64,000 nucleotides of DNA from Bacteroidales bacterium (GTDB lineage Bacteria > Bacteroidota > Bacteroidia > Bacteroidales > ML635J-15). The stretch covers positions 62,001 through 126,000 of the forward strand of contig JAFZLK010000107.1 of assembly GCA_017551515.1 (NCBI GenBank), in the 5' to 3' direction. The position numbers and the translations under genes were made by a program. Below are positions 10,113-20,500 of the stretch, piece by piece. Under the pieces are notes generated by a model, which saw only the letters and a list, made by a program, of their open reading frames with translations, was not told the origin of the DNA and searched no databases. The stretch's first letter is position 1. Every line of letters starts with the position of its first letter.

Positions 10113-13100
10113 TTATTCGACTACTAGTTTCTCAACGAAAACCTTATCGTCAGCAATGATTCTTACAAAATAAGTTCCTGGGATTAGGTTGTGATTGAAA
10201 ATAACAGGTTTATCGTTTGTAACACTGATGTCGCGAGTTTCAACCATTGCTCCACGAGCATCATAGAGTTGATATGTTACACTGCCACTAATATTGCCAA
10301 AGACTATATTGTAAGTACCGTTATTCGGGTTCGGGAAGATTGAAACAGAAGGTACTTCTGCCATATTTGCCGAAACAAGCGACCCAAATGTTACATAAAT
10401 AGTATGATTTCCGATTATATTGGTAAACGTGTAAGTATTGTTTTCAATGTTTTCCATTACAGAAAATCCGTCAACCAATACATTTTCGATGCGGTAACCT
10501 TCGTCTGGAATAATCATGAAGACTTGGTCATTGCCTTCACTAACAGTAATTTCACCAACAGGAGTAATAGTGCCGTTTTCGCCAGCTGTTGCGACAATTG
10601 TATAAGTTGGTATAATTGTGGCAAACTCACTTTTGTAACTCCAAGCACTTTGCTCGCCGCCACAAATGCCCCTAACCTGTATGTCGTATTCTGCACTTTG
10701 TGCCAAGTTAGTTATTTCATAATAGTTTTCTGTTGTTGTAGCTTCAATCCACTCTCCTGCTGGAATTGGCTCCGAATATAGGCCAAAATCATCCAAGTTT
10801 AAGCGGAATTGGTCAAAGCTATTGTAATGACGTACAGCAATATATCCCATCTGTCCATTAAAGGAATTCAAATCAACCGTATATTCTGTATATTCCTCCG
10901 TTGCGACAGTTTCAGGCAGCACCTGTGCTGTAAAGTCAGCGACTGCATTACCTCTTGTCGATACAAAAATGCCAAAATGTTCATCGGGATACGAAACATC
11001 CTGGATTCTCAACCAAACTTTCAACGTGCCATCTAATGCAAGTCGTGGAGATACCAGCCAATTGTCGGGTTCCAATGGAAACAAATCCGAATTTTCGAAA
11101 CTTGCGGAAGTCATGCATACCGTTCCAGAATGGCAGTTAAAACCGCCACCTAATTCATCGGTCGATTGCCAGCAATAACCATCTTCATCGTTATCAATAG
11201 TTGTCCAGCCAACAGGAAGACCTTCTTCGAAATCAGTAAAATACGAAACTCCATCGGTTTCTGCAGTCCTATACCATATTACATAGCTGTCGGATTCGCC
11301 CTCCCATGTTACGAGAGCAGAAGTTGAACTGATATCCGACACGGCCAATTCACGTGGCGCATAACATGACGACAGCGTAATAAATGTAGTCTCCACCCAT
11401 TCGCTTGGCTCGTATCCACAATTTGCACGCACCATCACCGAGTATTCCAATCCACCTATAAGGTTTGTTAATGTGTATGTAGTATCATTTACATCAACAA
11501 TATGTTCCAAATCGTTGTTTATGCAAATCTGCCAAGCTGTTTCGTCTCCACCTGCCGACCATGATAAAGTTGCATAAGTTGTATCAATACTTGATGCTAT
11601 AAGATTAGTAGGTTCGTAACATCTGGCAAGAGTTGCGAAAGATTGAATCAGCCAGTTACTATATGAATCTTCCTGACATTTTGCTCGAAGACATACCCAA
11701 TAATGGGTTTCTGGTCTTAATCCAGTCATTACATAGGAATTAGAATTTACATCTATCGCATTATCAAAATCAAAGGCTCTACAAATCTGCCATTCCGTTT
11801 CGTCTGCACCTGCCGTCCACGAAAGATCAAACCAAGTAGAACCAACATTGTTAGCCTGCAAATTAGACGGTCTAATACAACCTGAACAGTTGATCATGAC
11901 AATTGAAGTATCACTTATGTTATTTATGAAAAAATTATTATTAGCATCTGTTAAACTATACGAAATTTCGCTTGCAAAAAAACCGCCACCATCAACCCAC
12001 ACAAACTTGATTCGACGACCATCACAAACAGGGATTCTGCCATCAACCTGCGATTCTCCATCTCTTACAGTCAATGTTGTAATAAGCACATCTGTTTCTG
12101 CATCCAATACTTTTATTAAAGAGCCTTCCCATCCATCACCATAACTATCTGAAAGAGAATAAATTATATCACACTGGTCTTCGGCCTCACAAAAAGCTGT
12201 AGAAAATTCATATACATTTGTCCACTCACTTTCACCATCGCTTTCGCAATTTGCACGCACTTTTACATTGTATTCCGTTCCTGACGAAAGCCCAGTTATT
12301 GTACAAAATGGAACATCAAGGTCAATAATGTTGTCTTCATCGTCATTAAGCACTAACTGCCAAGCTGTTTCATCTCTGCCAGCAGTCCAAGTCAGAGTTG
12401 CAGAACTCATGTCAATATTTGAGACTGTAAGATTGGTAGGAACAGGACATGCAATAAGAGTTGTAAACGACACACTATTAGACCAATCGCTTACACCAAC
12501 ACTATCGCTACAATTTGCGCGCACCTTAACCGTATAGTCAGATTCGGGAAGAAGTCCGCTAATGGTATATGTAGTTTCTGTAACATCAATTACATTATCT
12601 TCCTCTCCATTGACGCATACTTGCCAAGCAGTTTCGCTACCAACAGGTGTCCATGAGATTGTTGCATAATGCGCATTCACATTAGAAACTGCCAAATCCC
12701 TAGGTCTAGGGCAATCGGGTATTGTACAGTCAACAATATAAGAGACTGGTACTGTCTGCTGGTTGCTTACGTGAAATATTTCATACCCATTGACATCAGT
12801 TATTGTATAAGACAAATCCGGATCATTCATAGTACCCATCCACGCAAATCGTATTTCCTTGCCGTGGCAAACCGAAATCGTACCAGTTGCAAATGTATCA
12901 GTTGGCATTGTCAAAACTTTTAAGGCTCTCCCAGTTTCAACATCTACCACTTTAAGGGCTGAATTAAACCAGCCAAGGCCATAACTATCGAATAGAGAAT
13001 ATGTTATTTCGCACATATCTTCCGACTCGCATTGTGCCGTGAAAAACGGAACCTCGTAACTTGATTCGCTTTGTTCGCTGTCGCTACAATATGCTCGTAG

Positions 13101-16100
13101 TTTTAACGAATAGTCAGTATTTATAGTCAAACCTGTAATTGTGGCTTCCATTGTTGTTGTTCCTGCGTGTGTACTTTCAAAATTATTCCATGAGATACCA
13201 TTGTCTAAAGTATATTGCCAAGTGGCTTCTTCTCCAACTGGTGTCCATGTTACAACTGCGGAATTGGTCGTAACGCTTGCTAAATTTACATTGATTGGAC
13301 GCGGACACGACTGAATATAATTCACTTCAATATCATCAATGGAAACTTTCGAATCGCCCGTAGAATTATACATTCCTATAGCAATCCTATCAGCATCGGC
13401 GGGTACAGCATTCAGCGATACAGCATATTGCCTGTAGTTTTCTGTCAAAGTAATCGACTCCAAAGGGGTAAATTCTCCGTTTGACATATATCCAATCTGA
13501 AAACTTTCTGGAATATTAGCAAGAGCACTATACTTTGCCCAAAAGGAAATTGTCAAGGTATTAATATCCGACATTTGCGGCAAAGCTATGATATTTTGTG
13601 GACTATCGTCAGTTGTCCTCATTAACATATATCTTGTTCCTGAATAAGTAAGTCCAGTATAATCATGGAGTGCAGTTGAAACTACTGGGTATACGTAAGT
13701 ATACTCATTGCTTTCAACAATACGCTGCCAGCAAGGAGGAATAACCCGACTGCCTACAACATCATCAAAAGTTTGAATATATGGGATTGCCTGAATACCG
13801 CAATCAGTTCTAAATGAAGCCATTGCCCATTCACAATCACCAGCATTCATACAGGCTGCCCTTACATAAACATCGTAATTTGTATTAGCTAAAAGTCCAT
13901 TGATAGAGTACGAAGTTTGAGTAATGTTTTCAACCAATGTGCCTTCGTTTTCAACATTAAATCCATGAATGCCATATTTCAGCTCCCACACCACACTCGG
14001 AACATTATTCCAAGCGACATCAGCAGTAGTAGCAGTGATATTCGAGACGGTCAAATCAAATGGTCTTATATAATCAAGCTTTACATTATCAATATGTATA
14101 TTGACATCCCCACCTGTTACAGTTGACTCGCCATAGAATGCAATTTTTACATTGTCTGTGCTATAATCAGCAAGACCAATTAGCACATTCTCGCCCGCAG
14201 TGGCAATATTGTTAAATACATATTCGGAACCTACATTGTCGTACTGGCGTAGGATTGTCCATGTTGCACCATCGTCTGTACTTATAAGGACGATAAACTT
14301 GTCACCTCGCTGACTAGTTGTATCCACTGGCTGTAATGTGCCTGAATATTGGGTTAATGCCAAGTCGAAAGTAAGTTGCACATTGGCATCCATGACAATA
14401 TTTGGAGTTATCAACCATTCCTTGCGATAAGAGCCATATAAGTTAACATACGCATGCTTGTCAAAGACACCATTAATATTATACGAACAAAATACCCATC
14501 CGCCACTAGAATTGATGTTAAGGGAACCTCCGTCCAGCACAGTAGAAAGCAATCCTTGACCTCTTGACCAATTATCAGGAGTAGCGTCAAACTCCTCTAG
14601 AAATGGGATTCCATATTTTGTGGTAAAATTTGATGTCCTCCAACCAGATGTACCATTGGCTTCACAATCCCCCTGAACCATTACAGTATATGCAGTACCA
14701 CTTGCAAGTCCAGTAATCGTATATGTAGGCGATGTCAAACCGCTAACGTTTGTATAATGACTCTCAGAAGTCACCTTGTATCGTATGTTCCATAGTGTTT
14801 CATCGGCACCTGCAGTCCACGATATAGTTGCTGAATGTACATCTGGTGTACAAATTATAGCTGTTGGTGCCTGACATGCAGAAATTGTTGTGGCATACCC
14901 GCTAACCCAATTGCTGTATCCTTCTTCACCGCAATTAGCACGCACCTTTACTCTTGTTTGCGTATTAGGAATTAAACCTGTAAGAGTATATTCATTTTCT
15001 GTAACATCAATAAGGTTACCTTCATCTCCATTAATACAAACCTGCCATTCGGTTTCGCTTCCGCCAGCTTCCCATGTCATAGTTACTGTAGTTGTGCTTC
15101 TGTCCGATGTCGTCAAGCCTGTAGGGGCAGGACAAGCTATAGAAGTTGTAAAGGATACATTACTAGTCCATCCACTATATCCTTCTTCTTCACAATTTGC
15201 CCGTATTTTTACATTGTAAACAGTTTCTGGATTCAACTCCGTTAATTCGTATGTACTAGAATTTACATTAATTAAATTGCCCTCGTCATCATTCAGGCAA
15301 ATCTGCCAAGATGTTTCGCTTGCCCCTTCAGTCCATGTTAGTGTTGCACTTCTCACATCTATGTCAGACACGGTCAAGTTTGTTGGAACAGGACAAATTG
15401 GTGTTGTTGTAAATGACACATTACTTGTCCAGTTGCTATATGTATCAACTTCACAGTTTGCTCGTACACTCACAGTATATGTTGTTTCTGGAGTTAGTCC
15501 TGATAATTCATAAGGATTTGTATTAACATTAATTAAATTGTCTTCGTCATCATTCAGGCAAATCTGCCAAGACGACTCCTCACTTCTTGCTGTCCATGAA
15601 ACTATTGCTCCGTATGCTGTTTCTTCACTTACTGCGAGAGATACAGGTTTTATACATTGTCCTGCTGAAGGAATAATACCCAACTGAATATCATTATGCC
15701 CATTAGCAAAAAGCTTGTATCCATCAAATGAATACAAATCATTAATATCTGGAAGCGAACTATTACTGCAATAATTTTTACAAACACACCTTCCTGCATG
15801 AGTATATTTGAATCTATAATAATAACCAAGACACCAACTTGTTGTATCATACATACAAATTATTAGATTGTTGATTCCATTGTACTCAAATGGCGTATCA
15901 AGCATAAGTGTAAACCAACCTTCTTCGGTAGCAGCAAAATCTCCTTCATATACTAATGTGACAGAATCAAGTGTAGGATCAAGATTATAATCAAACTCAT
16001 CATTTGTGGTATGCATCATGTACATTCGAACTCCTGGTATTGAGAAAGACGATGCTGCCGTATTTCCATAGTAAAAACCTACAGAAACAATCGTTCCTGC

Positions 16101-16280
16101 CATCTCAATTTCATCGCTGGTATAGATTTGTAAACTAAGTGAATAATTATATTGCATATTTATCGGTTGCTCATGACATGTAGGTGTTCCATTTCCAATT
16201 TCAACAATTGTCTGGGCACATATTGCGATAGGAAAACAAAGTCCTGCCAGCGAAATCAAAATAAGTAAAAACTTTTTCAT
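10113..16280 (-). CDS. Giant T9SS-secreted multi-FN3 protein
   Basis: A 2055-residue protein with a clear signal peptide (MKKFLLILISLAGLCFPIAICA) and a C-terminal T9SS sorting domain (SIFPNPNNGTYNIVFG ... GTYFVRI). Between them I count 11 fibronectin type III domains, most starting with C(P/Y)xPTNLTVS and containing a SxTAWQICLND strand. They are interrupted by two jelly-roll (MAM / cleaved-adhesin-like) domains, two YSLxDSYGxGW domains and one InlB-like repeat just before the sorting domain. In the last FN3 (nt ~10620-11360) a cleaved-adhesin domain (GLPVGWTTIDNDEDGYCW) is inserted inside the fold. No catalytic motif is seen. A surface-binding role is inferred from composition. It is transcribed from its own promoter at 16333-16364. 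Confidence 0.9.
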   Translation of the reverse strand: MKKFLLILISLAGLCFPIAICAQTIVEIGNGTPTCHEQPINMQYNYSLSLQIYTSDEIEMAGTIVSVGFYYGNTAASSFSIPGVRMYMMHTTNDEFDYNLDPTLDSVTLVYEGDFAATEEGWFTLMLDTPFEYNGINNLIICMYDTTSWCLGYYYRFKYTHAGRCVCKNYCSNSSLPDINDLYSFDGYKLFANGHNDIQLGIIPSAGQCIKPVSLAVSEETAYGAIVSWTARSEESSWQICLNDDEDNLINVNTNPYELSGLTPETTYTVSVRANCEVDTYSNWTSNVSFTTTPICPVPTNLTVSDIDVRSATLTWTEGASETSWQICLNDDEGNLINVNSSTYELTELNPETVYNVKIRANCEEEGYSGWTSNVSFTTSIACPAPTGLTTSDRSTTTVTMTWEAGGSETEWQVCINGDEGNLIDVTENEYTLTGLIPNTQTRVKVRANCGEEGYSNWVSGYATTISACQAPTAIICTPDVHSATISWTAGADETLWNIRYKVTSESHYTNVSGLTSPTYTITGLASGTAYTVMVQGDCEANGTSGWRTSNFTTKYGIPFLEEFDATPDNWSRGQGLLSTVLDGGSLNINSSGGWVFCSYNINGVFDKHAYVNLYGSYRKEWLITPNIVMDANVQLTFDLALTQYSGTLQPVDTTSQRGDKFIVLISTDDGATWTILRQYDNVGSEYVFNNIATAGENVLIGLADYSTDNVKIAFYGESTVTGGDVNIHIDNVKLDYIRPFDLTVSNITATTADVAWNNVPSVVWELKYGIHGFNVENEGTLVENITQTSYSINGLLANTNYDVYVRAACMNAGDCEWAMASFRTDCGIQAIPYIQTFDDVVGSRVIPPCWQRIVESNEYTYVYPVVSTALHDYTGLTYSGTRYMLMRTTDDSPQNIIALPQMSDINTLTISFWAKYSALANIPESFQIGYMSNGEFTPLESITLTENYRQYAVSLNAVPADADRIAIGMYNSTGDSKVSIDDIEVNYIQSCPRPINVNLASVTTNSAVVTWTPVGEEATWQYTLDNGISWNNFESTHAGTTTMEATITGLTINTDYSLKLRAYCSDSEQSESSYEVPFFTAQCESEDMCEITYSLFDSYGLGWFNSALKVVDVETGRALKVLTMPTDTFATGTISVCHGKEIRFAWMGTMNDPDLSYTITDVNGYEIFHVSNQQTVPVSYIVDCTIPDCPRPRDLAVSNVNAHYATISWTPVGSETAWQVCVNGEEDNVIDVTETTYTISGLLPESDYTVKVRANCSDSVGVSDWSNSVSFTTLIACPVPTNLTVSNIDMSSATLTWTAGRDETAWQLVLNDDEDNIIDLDVPFCTITGLSSGTEYNVKVRANCESDGESEWTNVYEFSTAFCEAEDQCDIIYSLSDSYGDGWEGSLIKVLDAETDVLITTLTVRDGESQVDGRIPVCDGRRIKFVWVDGGGFFASEISYSLTDANNNFFINNISDTSIVMINCSGCIRPSNLQANNVGSTWFDLSWTAGADETEWQICRAFDFDNAIDVNSNSYVMTGLRPETHYWVCLRAKCQEDSYSNWLIQSFATLARCYEPTNLIASSIDTTYATLSWSAGGDETAWQICINNDLEHIVDVNDTTYTLTNLIGGLEYSVMVRANCGYEPSEWVETTFITLSSCYAPRELAVSDISSTSALVTWEGESDSYVIWYRTAETDGVSYFTDFEEGLPVGWTTIDNDEDGYCWQSTDELGGGFNCHSGTVCMTSASFENSDLFPLEPDNWLVSPRLALDGTLKVWLRIQDVSYPDEHFGIFVSTRGNAVADFTAQVLPETVATEEYTEYTVDLNSFNGQMGYIAVRHYNSFDQFRLNLDDFGLYSEPIPAGEWIEATTTENYYEITNLAQSAEYDIQVRGICGGEQSAWSYKSEFATIIPTYTIVATAGENGTITPVGEITVSEGNDQVFMIIPDEGYRIENVLVDGFSVMENIENNTYTFTNIIGNHTIYVTFGSLVSANMAEVPSVSIFPNPNNGTYNIVFGNISGSVTYQLYDARGAMVETRDISVTNDKPVIFNHNLIPGTYFVRIIADDKVFVEKLVVE

Positions 16281-16332
16281 AATAGCTCTTTATATTTCCA
16301 TTAATAAAATCAACTTTAAATATTTTATGGTA

Positions 16333-16364
16333 CAAATATAATATTTTTCCGAATGACATGGCAA
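16333..16364 (-). promoter_or_regulatory. Promoter of the multi-FN3 gene
   Basis: On the minus strand a -7 box TATATTTG (16340-16333) is preceded by TTG (16364-16362) at 21 bp. This is the Bacteroidetes sigma-ABfr layout, 53 bases before the start at 16280. Confidence 0.7.
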
Positions 16365-16396
16365 TTAATTATCAATTATTCATTATCAAATATTCA

Positions 16397-16426
16397 TTGT
16401 ACATTGCTCATTGATTACTATATTTG
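16397..16426 (+). promoter_or_regulatory. Promoter of the pfkB gene
   Basis: TTG at 16397-16399, 19 bp spacer, TATATTTG at 16419-16426, then 21 bases to the ATG at 16448. The TTG inside the -7 box could be mistaken for a start codon; the promoter shows that the ATG is the real start. Confidence 0.75.
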
Positions 16427-16447
16427 CAGAACAAAAATCTAAAAACT

Positions 16448-17425
16448 ATGGCAAAAGTAATAGGTCTTGGAAACGCACTGGTCGATATAATGACCATGAT
16501 AGATAGCGACAAGGTTTTGGAAAAGCTGAACCTGCCCAAAGGCAGCATGCAACTTGTTGACAGTGAGCTGAGTGAAAAAATTCAGATGGAAACAAAAAAG
16601 TTCCCACGCAGTATGGCTAGCGGTGGTTCGGCAGCAAATACTATTCGCAGCCTCGCCAATATGGGTATATCAACAGGTTTTGTAGGCAAAATCGGTCCCG
16701 ACGAACTTGGCGATTTCTTTGCAAGCGACATGAAGCGCACAGGTGTAATCCCGCGCTTGATAAAAAGTGAAACAGCCAGCGGTCGTGCCGTGGCATTGGT
16801 AAGCAAGGATTCGGAACGAACCTTTGCGACTTATCTCGGTGCAGCAGCAGAACTATTGGCCAGCGACTTGAATTCAACCATGTTCGTTGATTATGATATT
16901 TTACATATAGAAGGATATCTAATTATAAATCACGAACTTATCGAAAAAGCAATGGCGTTGGCAAAGGAAAACGGACTTAAAGTCTCGCTCGACCTTGCAA
17001 GCTACAATGTAGTTGAGGATAATCTTGATTTCTTGCGTTACCTTATCGAAAAGTATGTAGATATAGTTTTTGCAAACGAAGAGGAGGCTGCTGCCTTTAC
17101 TGGTGGCAAGGATCCAGAAACTGCGCTCGAAATGATTTCGTCGCTTTGCGATATTGCAGTAGTAAAGATAGGAAAGCATGGCGCCTGGGTAAAGCATGGC
17201 GACTACAAGGACCTCGAACCAGAATTCCCTGCCACACGCGTCGACACAACAGCGGCTGGCGATAATTTCGCGGCAGGATTCATTTACGGTCTAGTAAACA
17301 ACTGGTCGCTCGACAGATGCGTAAAGGCTGGCAATATCATTGCTGGCAACGTAATCGAGGTTGTTGGTGCAACTATGGACGAAAAACGTTGGACAAGAAT
17401 AAAGAATGAAATAGCGAAGATATAA
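16448..17425 (+). CDS. PfkB-family sugar/nucleoside kinase (adenosine kinase-like)
   Basis: About 325 residues from the ATG. It is a ribokinase-fold ATP-dependent kinase. Signatures are the N-terminal IGLGNALVDIM, the GGSAANTIRSLANMG substrate loop and the C-terminal DTTAAGDNFAAGF motif that holds the catalytic Asp and anion hole. Length and the AEFPATRVDTTAAGD-type C-terminus fit the group often annotated as adenosine kinase in Bacteroidota, but the substrate cannot be fixed from sequence and ribose or fructose remain possible. It stands alone between two convergent or divergent giant T9SS genes, so it is probably housekeeping. Confidence 0.8.
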   Translation: MAKVIGLGNALVDIMTMIDSDKVLEKLNLPKGSMQLVDSELSEKIQMETKKFPRSMASGGSAANTIRSLANMGISTGFVGKIGPDELGDFFASDMKRTGVIPRLIKSETASGRAVALVSKDSERTFATYLGAAAELLASDLNSTMFVDYDILHIEGYLIINHELIEKAMALAKENGLKVSLDLASYNVVEDNLDFLRYLIEKYVDIVFANEEEAAAFTGGKDPETALEMISSLCDIAVVKIGKHGAWVKHGDYKDLEPEFPATRVDTTAAGDNFAAGFIYGLVNNWSLDRCVKAGNIIAGNVIEVVGATMDEKRWTRIKNEIAKI

Positions 17426-17430
17426 ATGGC

Positions 17431-17528
17431 GAACAGGCTAAAAGGCACACAGGCGTGCAGTCTTTTAGTCGTGATGTTCGCGAAGATGTATTTTCAAACA
17501 TAGAAACATAGAAATTAGAAATTAGAAA
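17431..17528 (+). repeat. Composite intergenic repeat A+B, short copy
   Basis: Begins right after the pfkB stop with GCGAACAGGCTAAAAGGC (part A remnant). It ends in a run of AACATAGAAACATAGAAATTAG words (part B). It is shorter and more decayed than the copies at 8605 and 49105. Confidence 0.5.
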
Positions 17529-17530
17529 CA

Positions 17531-17562
17531 AAAAAAGGGCAACCGACTGGTTGCCCTTTTTT
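17531..17562. terminator. Bidirectional terminator between pfkB and the C25 peptidase
   Basis: A 14-bp perfect stem (AAAAAAGGGCAACC / GGTTGCCCTTTTTT) with a GACT loop between two convergent genes. Confidence 0.88.
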
Positions 17563-17573
17563 CAATTTGTTCG

Positions 17574-20500
17574 CTATTGTTTAATTATTTGCTTTACGAT
17601 TATACCTGAATTTTCAGTTGTAATCCTTACGCTGTAAACGCCGTTTGTCCAATCGGACGAATCAACACTTATAGCACTCGAGTTCACATTAATCATGCCC
17701 ATTGACTGACCTACTACATTGAAGATTTCAATTGTGGTTATTCCTTCGCATTCAATCATGAACTTATCGCTTGCTGGGTTAGGATAAATTTCAACAGAAA
17801 CACTGGTTTCATCAATGCCTGTCTGTATTGCTTGAATGCTTTCCGATGGATCGGATTCGCCGTACTGGCAAATTGTTACAATATAATATGTATCGCCTTC
17901 CTGTCCGTTCATATCAGCATAGCTTGTTGTAGAAATGTTGGCAATTGTTTCGTTGTTACGGAAGACATTGTACGATACTGCATTTTCGACAGCATTCCAC
18001 GAAATTAGGTTTCCGAAAGATTCAACAGAAACTTCTAAGCTTTCAACTGTGTTGCACTGCTCAATTACAGGAGAAACAACGGTTTCTGAAGGATCAGACA
18101 TATTGCCGTTTCCGCAGTTAGTAACAACATAGTATCCAATGTTCTGTCCGCCCTCGACATCAAAGTATGTTGTTTCCGAATTGGTTGAAACGAGAACACC
18201 GTTGCGGTAAACCAAGTACGATTCAGCGTTTTCTGCAGCAGTCCATGTAAGCAGGTTGCCAGTTGTTCCGTAGGCATTAGCTTCAACAGTAAGGTTTGTA
18301 ACAGCATTGCAGTCTGGAACATCAGTTCTTTCGATGAATGTAACATAAATACTGTGACCATTTTCAGTTACATAGTTGAATGTATAACTTGCACTTGCTC
18401 CAATAGTTGCGTAGCTTGATATGTCATTAATAGCGCTTTGTCCGTCAACTACTACATCGGCAATTTCGTAGCCTTCATCTGGCGTAATAGTAAATGTAGC
18501 ATCATTACCGCAAACAACCTCAATGTCGCCTGCTGGGGTTATTGTTCCTCCATTACCAGCACTTGCAGCAATTGTGTAAACAATCTGATTGAATGTCACA
18601 TTGATTGTCTGTTCGGTGGTTACATTAGGTATTGTATAGGAGTTGTTTGCTTCAAGTTCTACAGGCGTACCATTGACGGTAACAGTGCCAATTGTATAGC
18701 ATGCATCAGGCGTTACCGTGAATGTAAAGTCTTCACCTTCGGTTACAATCTGTGTGCCAGTTGGAGAAACAGATCCGCCTTCTGCATCGGCATTTATTGT
18801 TATTACAATTTGACCTTCTGGAATTTCAAGGAATGTTGCAGAAATTGTGTGATTTGTAGTTACGTTCGAGAAAGTATAAGAATTCTGTGTTCCCACGCTT
18901 TCTCCATCAACAGTTACATCACTGATAAAGTAGCCTGTGTTCGCTGCAATTGCAAATGTTTTACTTTCGCCGCAGTTAACGCTAACATCTCCGTCTGGGG
19001 TTATTGTGCCACCATTGCTGGCAGAAGCAATAATTGTATAAATAATCTGGTCGAAAGTTACATTTACGGTATGGTCTGTTGTAACATTGCTGATTGTGTA
19101 CTGGTTGTTTGTAAGATTAACATTGTTTCCGTCAACGGTAACCGATGCAACTTCGTAGCAGTCGTTTGGAGTTACCGTGAAAGTAAAGTTGCCACCTTCG
19201 TAAACGGTCTGTGTTCCATTAGGAGAAACAGTACCGCCATTGTTTGAGTTAACTGCTACAGTATAGCTTGGTAAATTGTTATCAATAGTTACGCAACTCT
19301 GTGCAGCAAGCGATTCGCTGTCGTCGTTGCAGACTGCACGGATGCTGAAGCAGTGTTCACCAAGAGCAAGGTCAGTTGCTGTGTAAGTTCCCGTAGTAAT
19401 GTTGGATGCTATGAGAACACCGTTGTCGTATAGGTTGACAGAAGCTGCTCCGGTTAAAGCATTTCCACTGATTGTGATGTCATCAACGCAGAATATAAAC
19501 ATGTCACTTGATATACAATGTATTGCAACATATTTTGCATTGGCTGGAACAATGTAGGAATATTCTGTCCATGTCGTAGTGGTGGTTGTTGCAGAATTGT
19601 TCAAATTAATGAAATCTTCAGCAGAATTTCCAGTTGTAGAATATGCAGCGTAGAATTTTTCGGTGCTATAGTTTGACGAGAAGGATCGTGCATAGAACGA
19701 AAAGTTGAAATCTTCAGTAAAATTTAGTTCAGGGCTTACAATCCAGTCATCGTTTTGCACATTGTTTGCGTATGGGGCGCCTATAAAATTATTCCCTGAA
19801 TGGGCTGTTACATTTGCTGCTTGACCCGTAATCTGGCTGCCGTCGAGGACGATGAACGCCATCTTCGAACTTTCGTTTGTGAATTCAATAGTACTGAATG
19901 TGCCTGTATTGGTATTGTCGCCGTCGATATAAGTCCAGCCAACAGATCCAGCCGAGTTGATTGTTCCGTGCGTGTGGTCTTCGAAGTCATCGCTAATTGT
20001 TACTGTTGCAATTGTCTGTGTATCCCATGTGATTGTAGCTTCGGTATTGTTTACAGCCACCTGCAATCCTGTTGGAGCTTCGCAGGCAGGACCAACAGCA
20101 GTGATTGTAATCGTTTCGTTCCAAGAATTGCTTCCGTCGGCTATTGCTACGTTGATTGTTGCAACGTGACCATCAGGAACATTTTCTGCCATTGTGAAAT
20201 TGAATGTGCCGTTGGCAGTGGCGTTGCGATCCATTGTTCCGAGAGTTGCTGTTGTTGTATTAAGTGTGAGATATTCGTCTGTGGTAGAAAGAGTTGCTGT
20301 TGTGCTTGCACTTGTTGCCATACCACCGTTATTTACAAATGTAACATTAAGGTCGTTGGTGGTGTTGTAACGTGCGCTTGTCGGAGTATAACTTTGTACA
20401 GCGACTTCCGGTCCTGGCATATAGCAGCTTATTTCTGCTTCCCAACCAGCAGCAGTGGTACTGCCGTTTGATGTAAATACTATTGTAAGAGCACCAGCAT

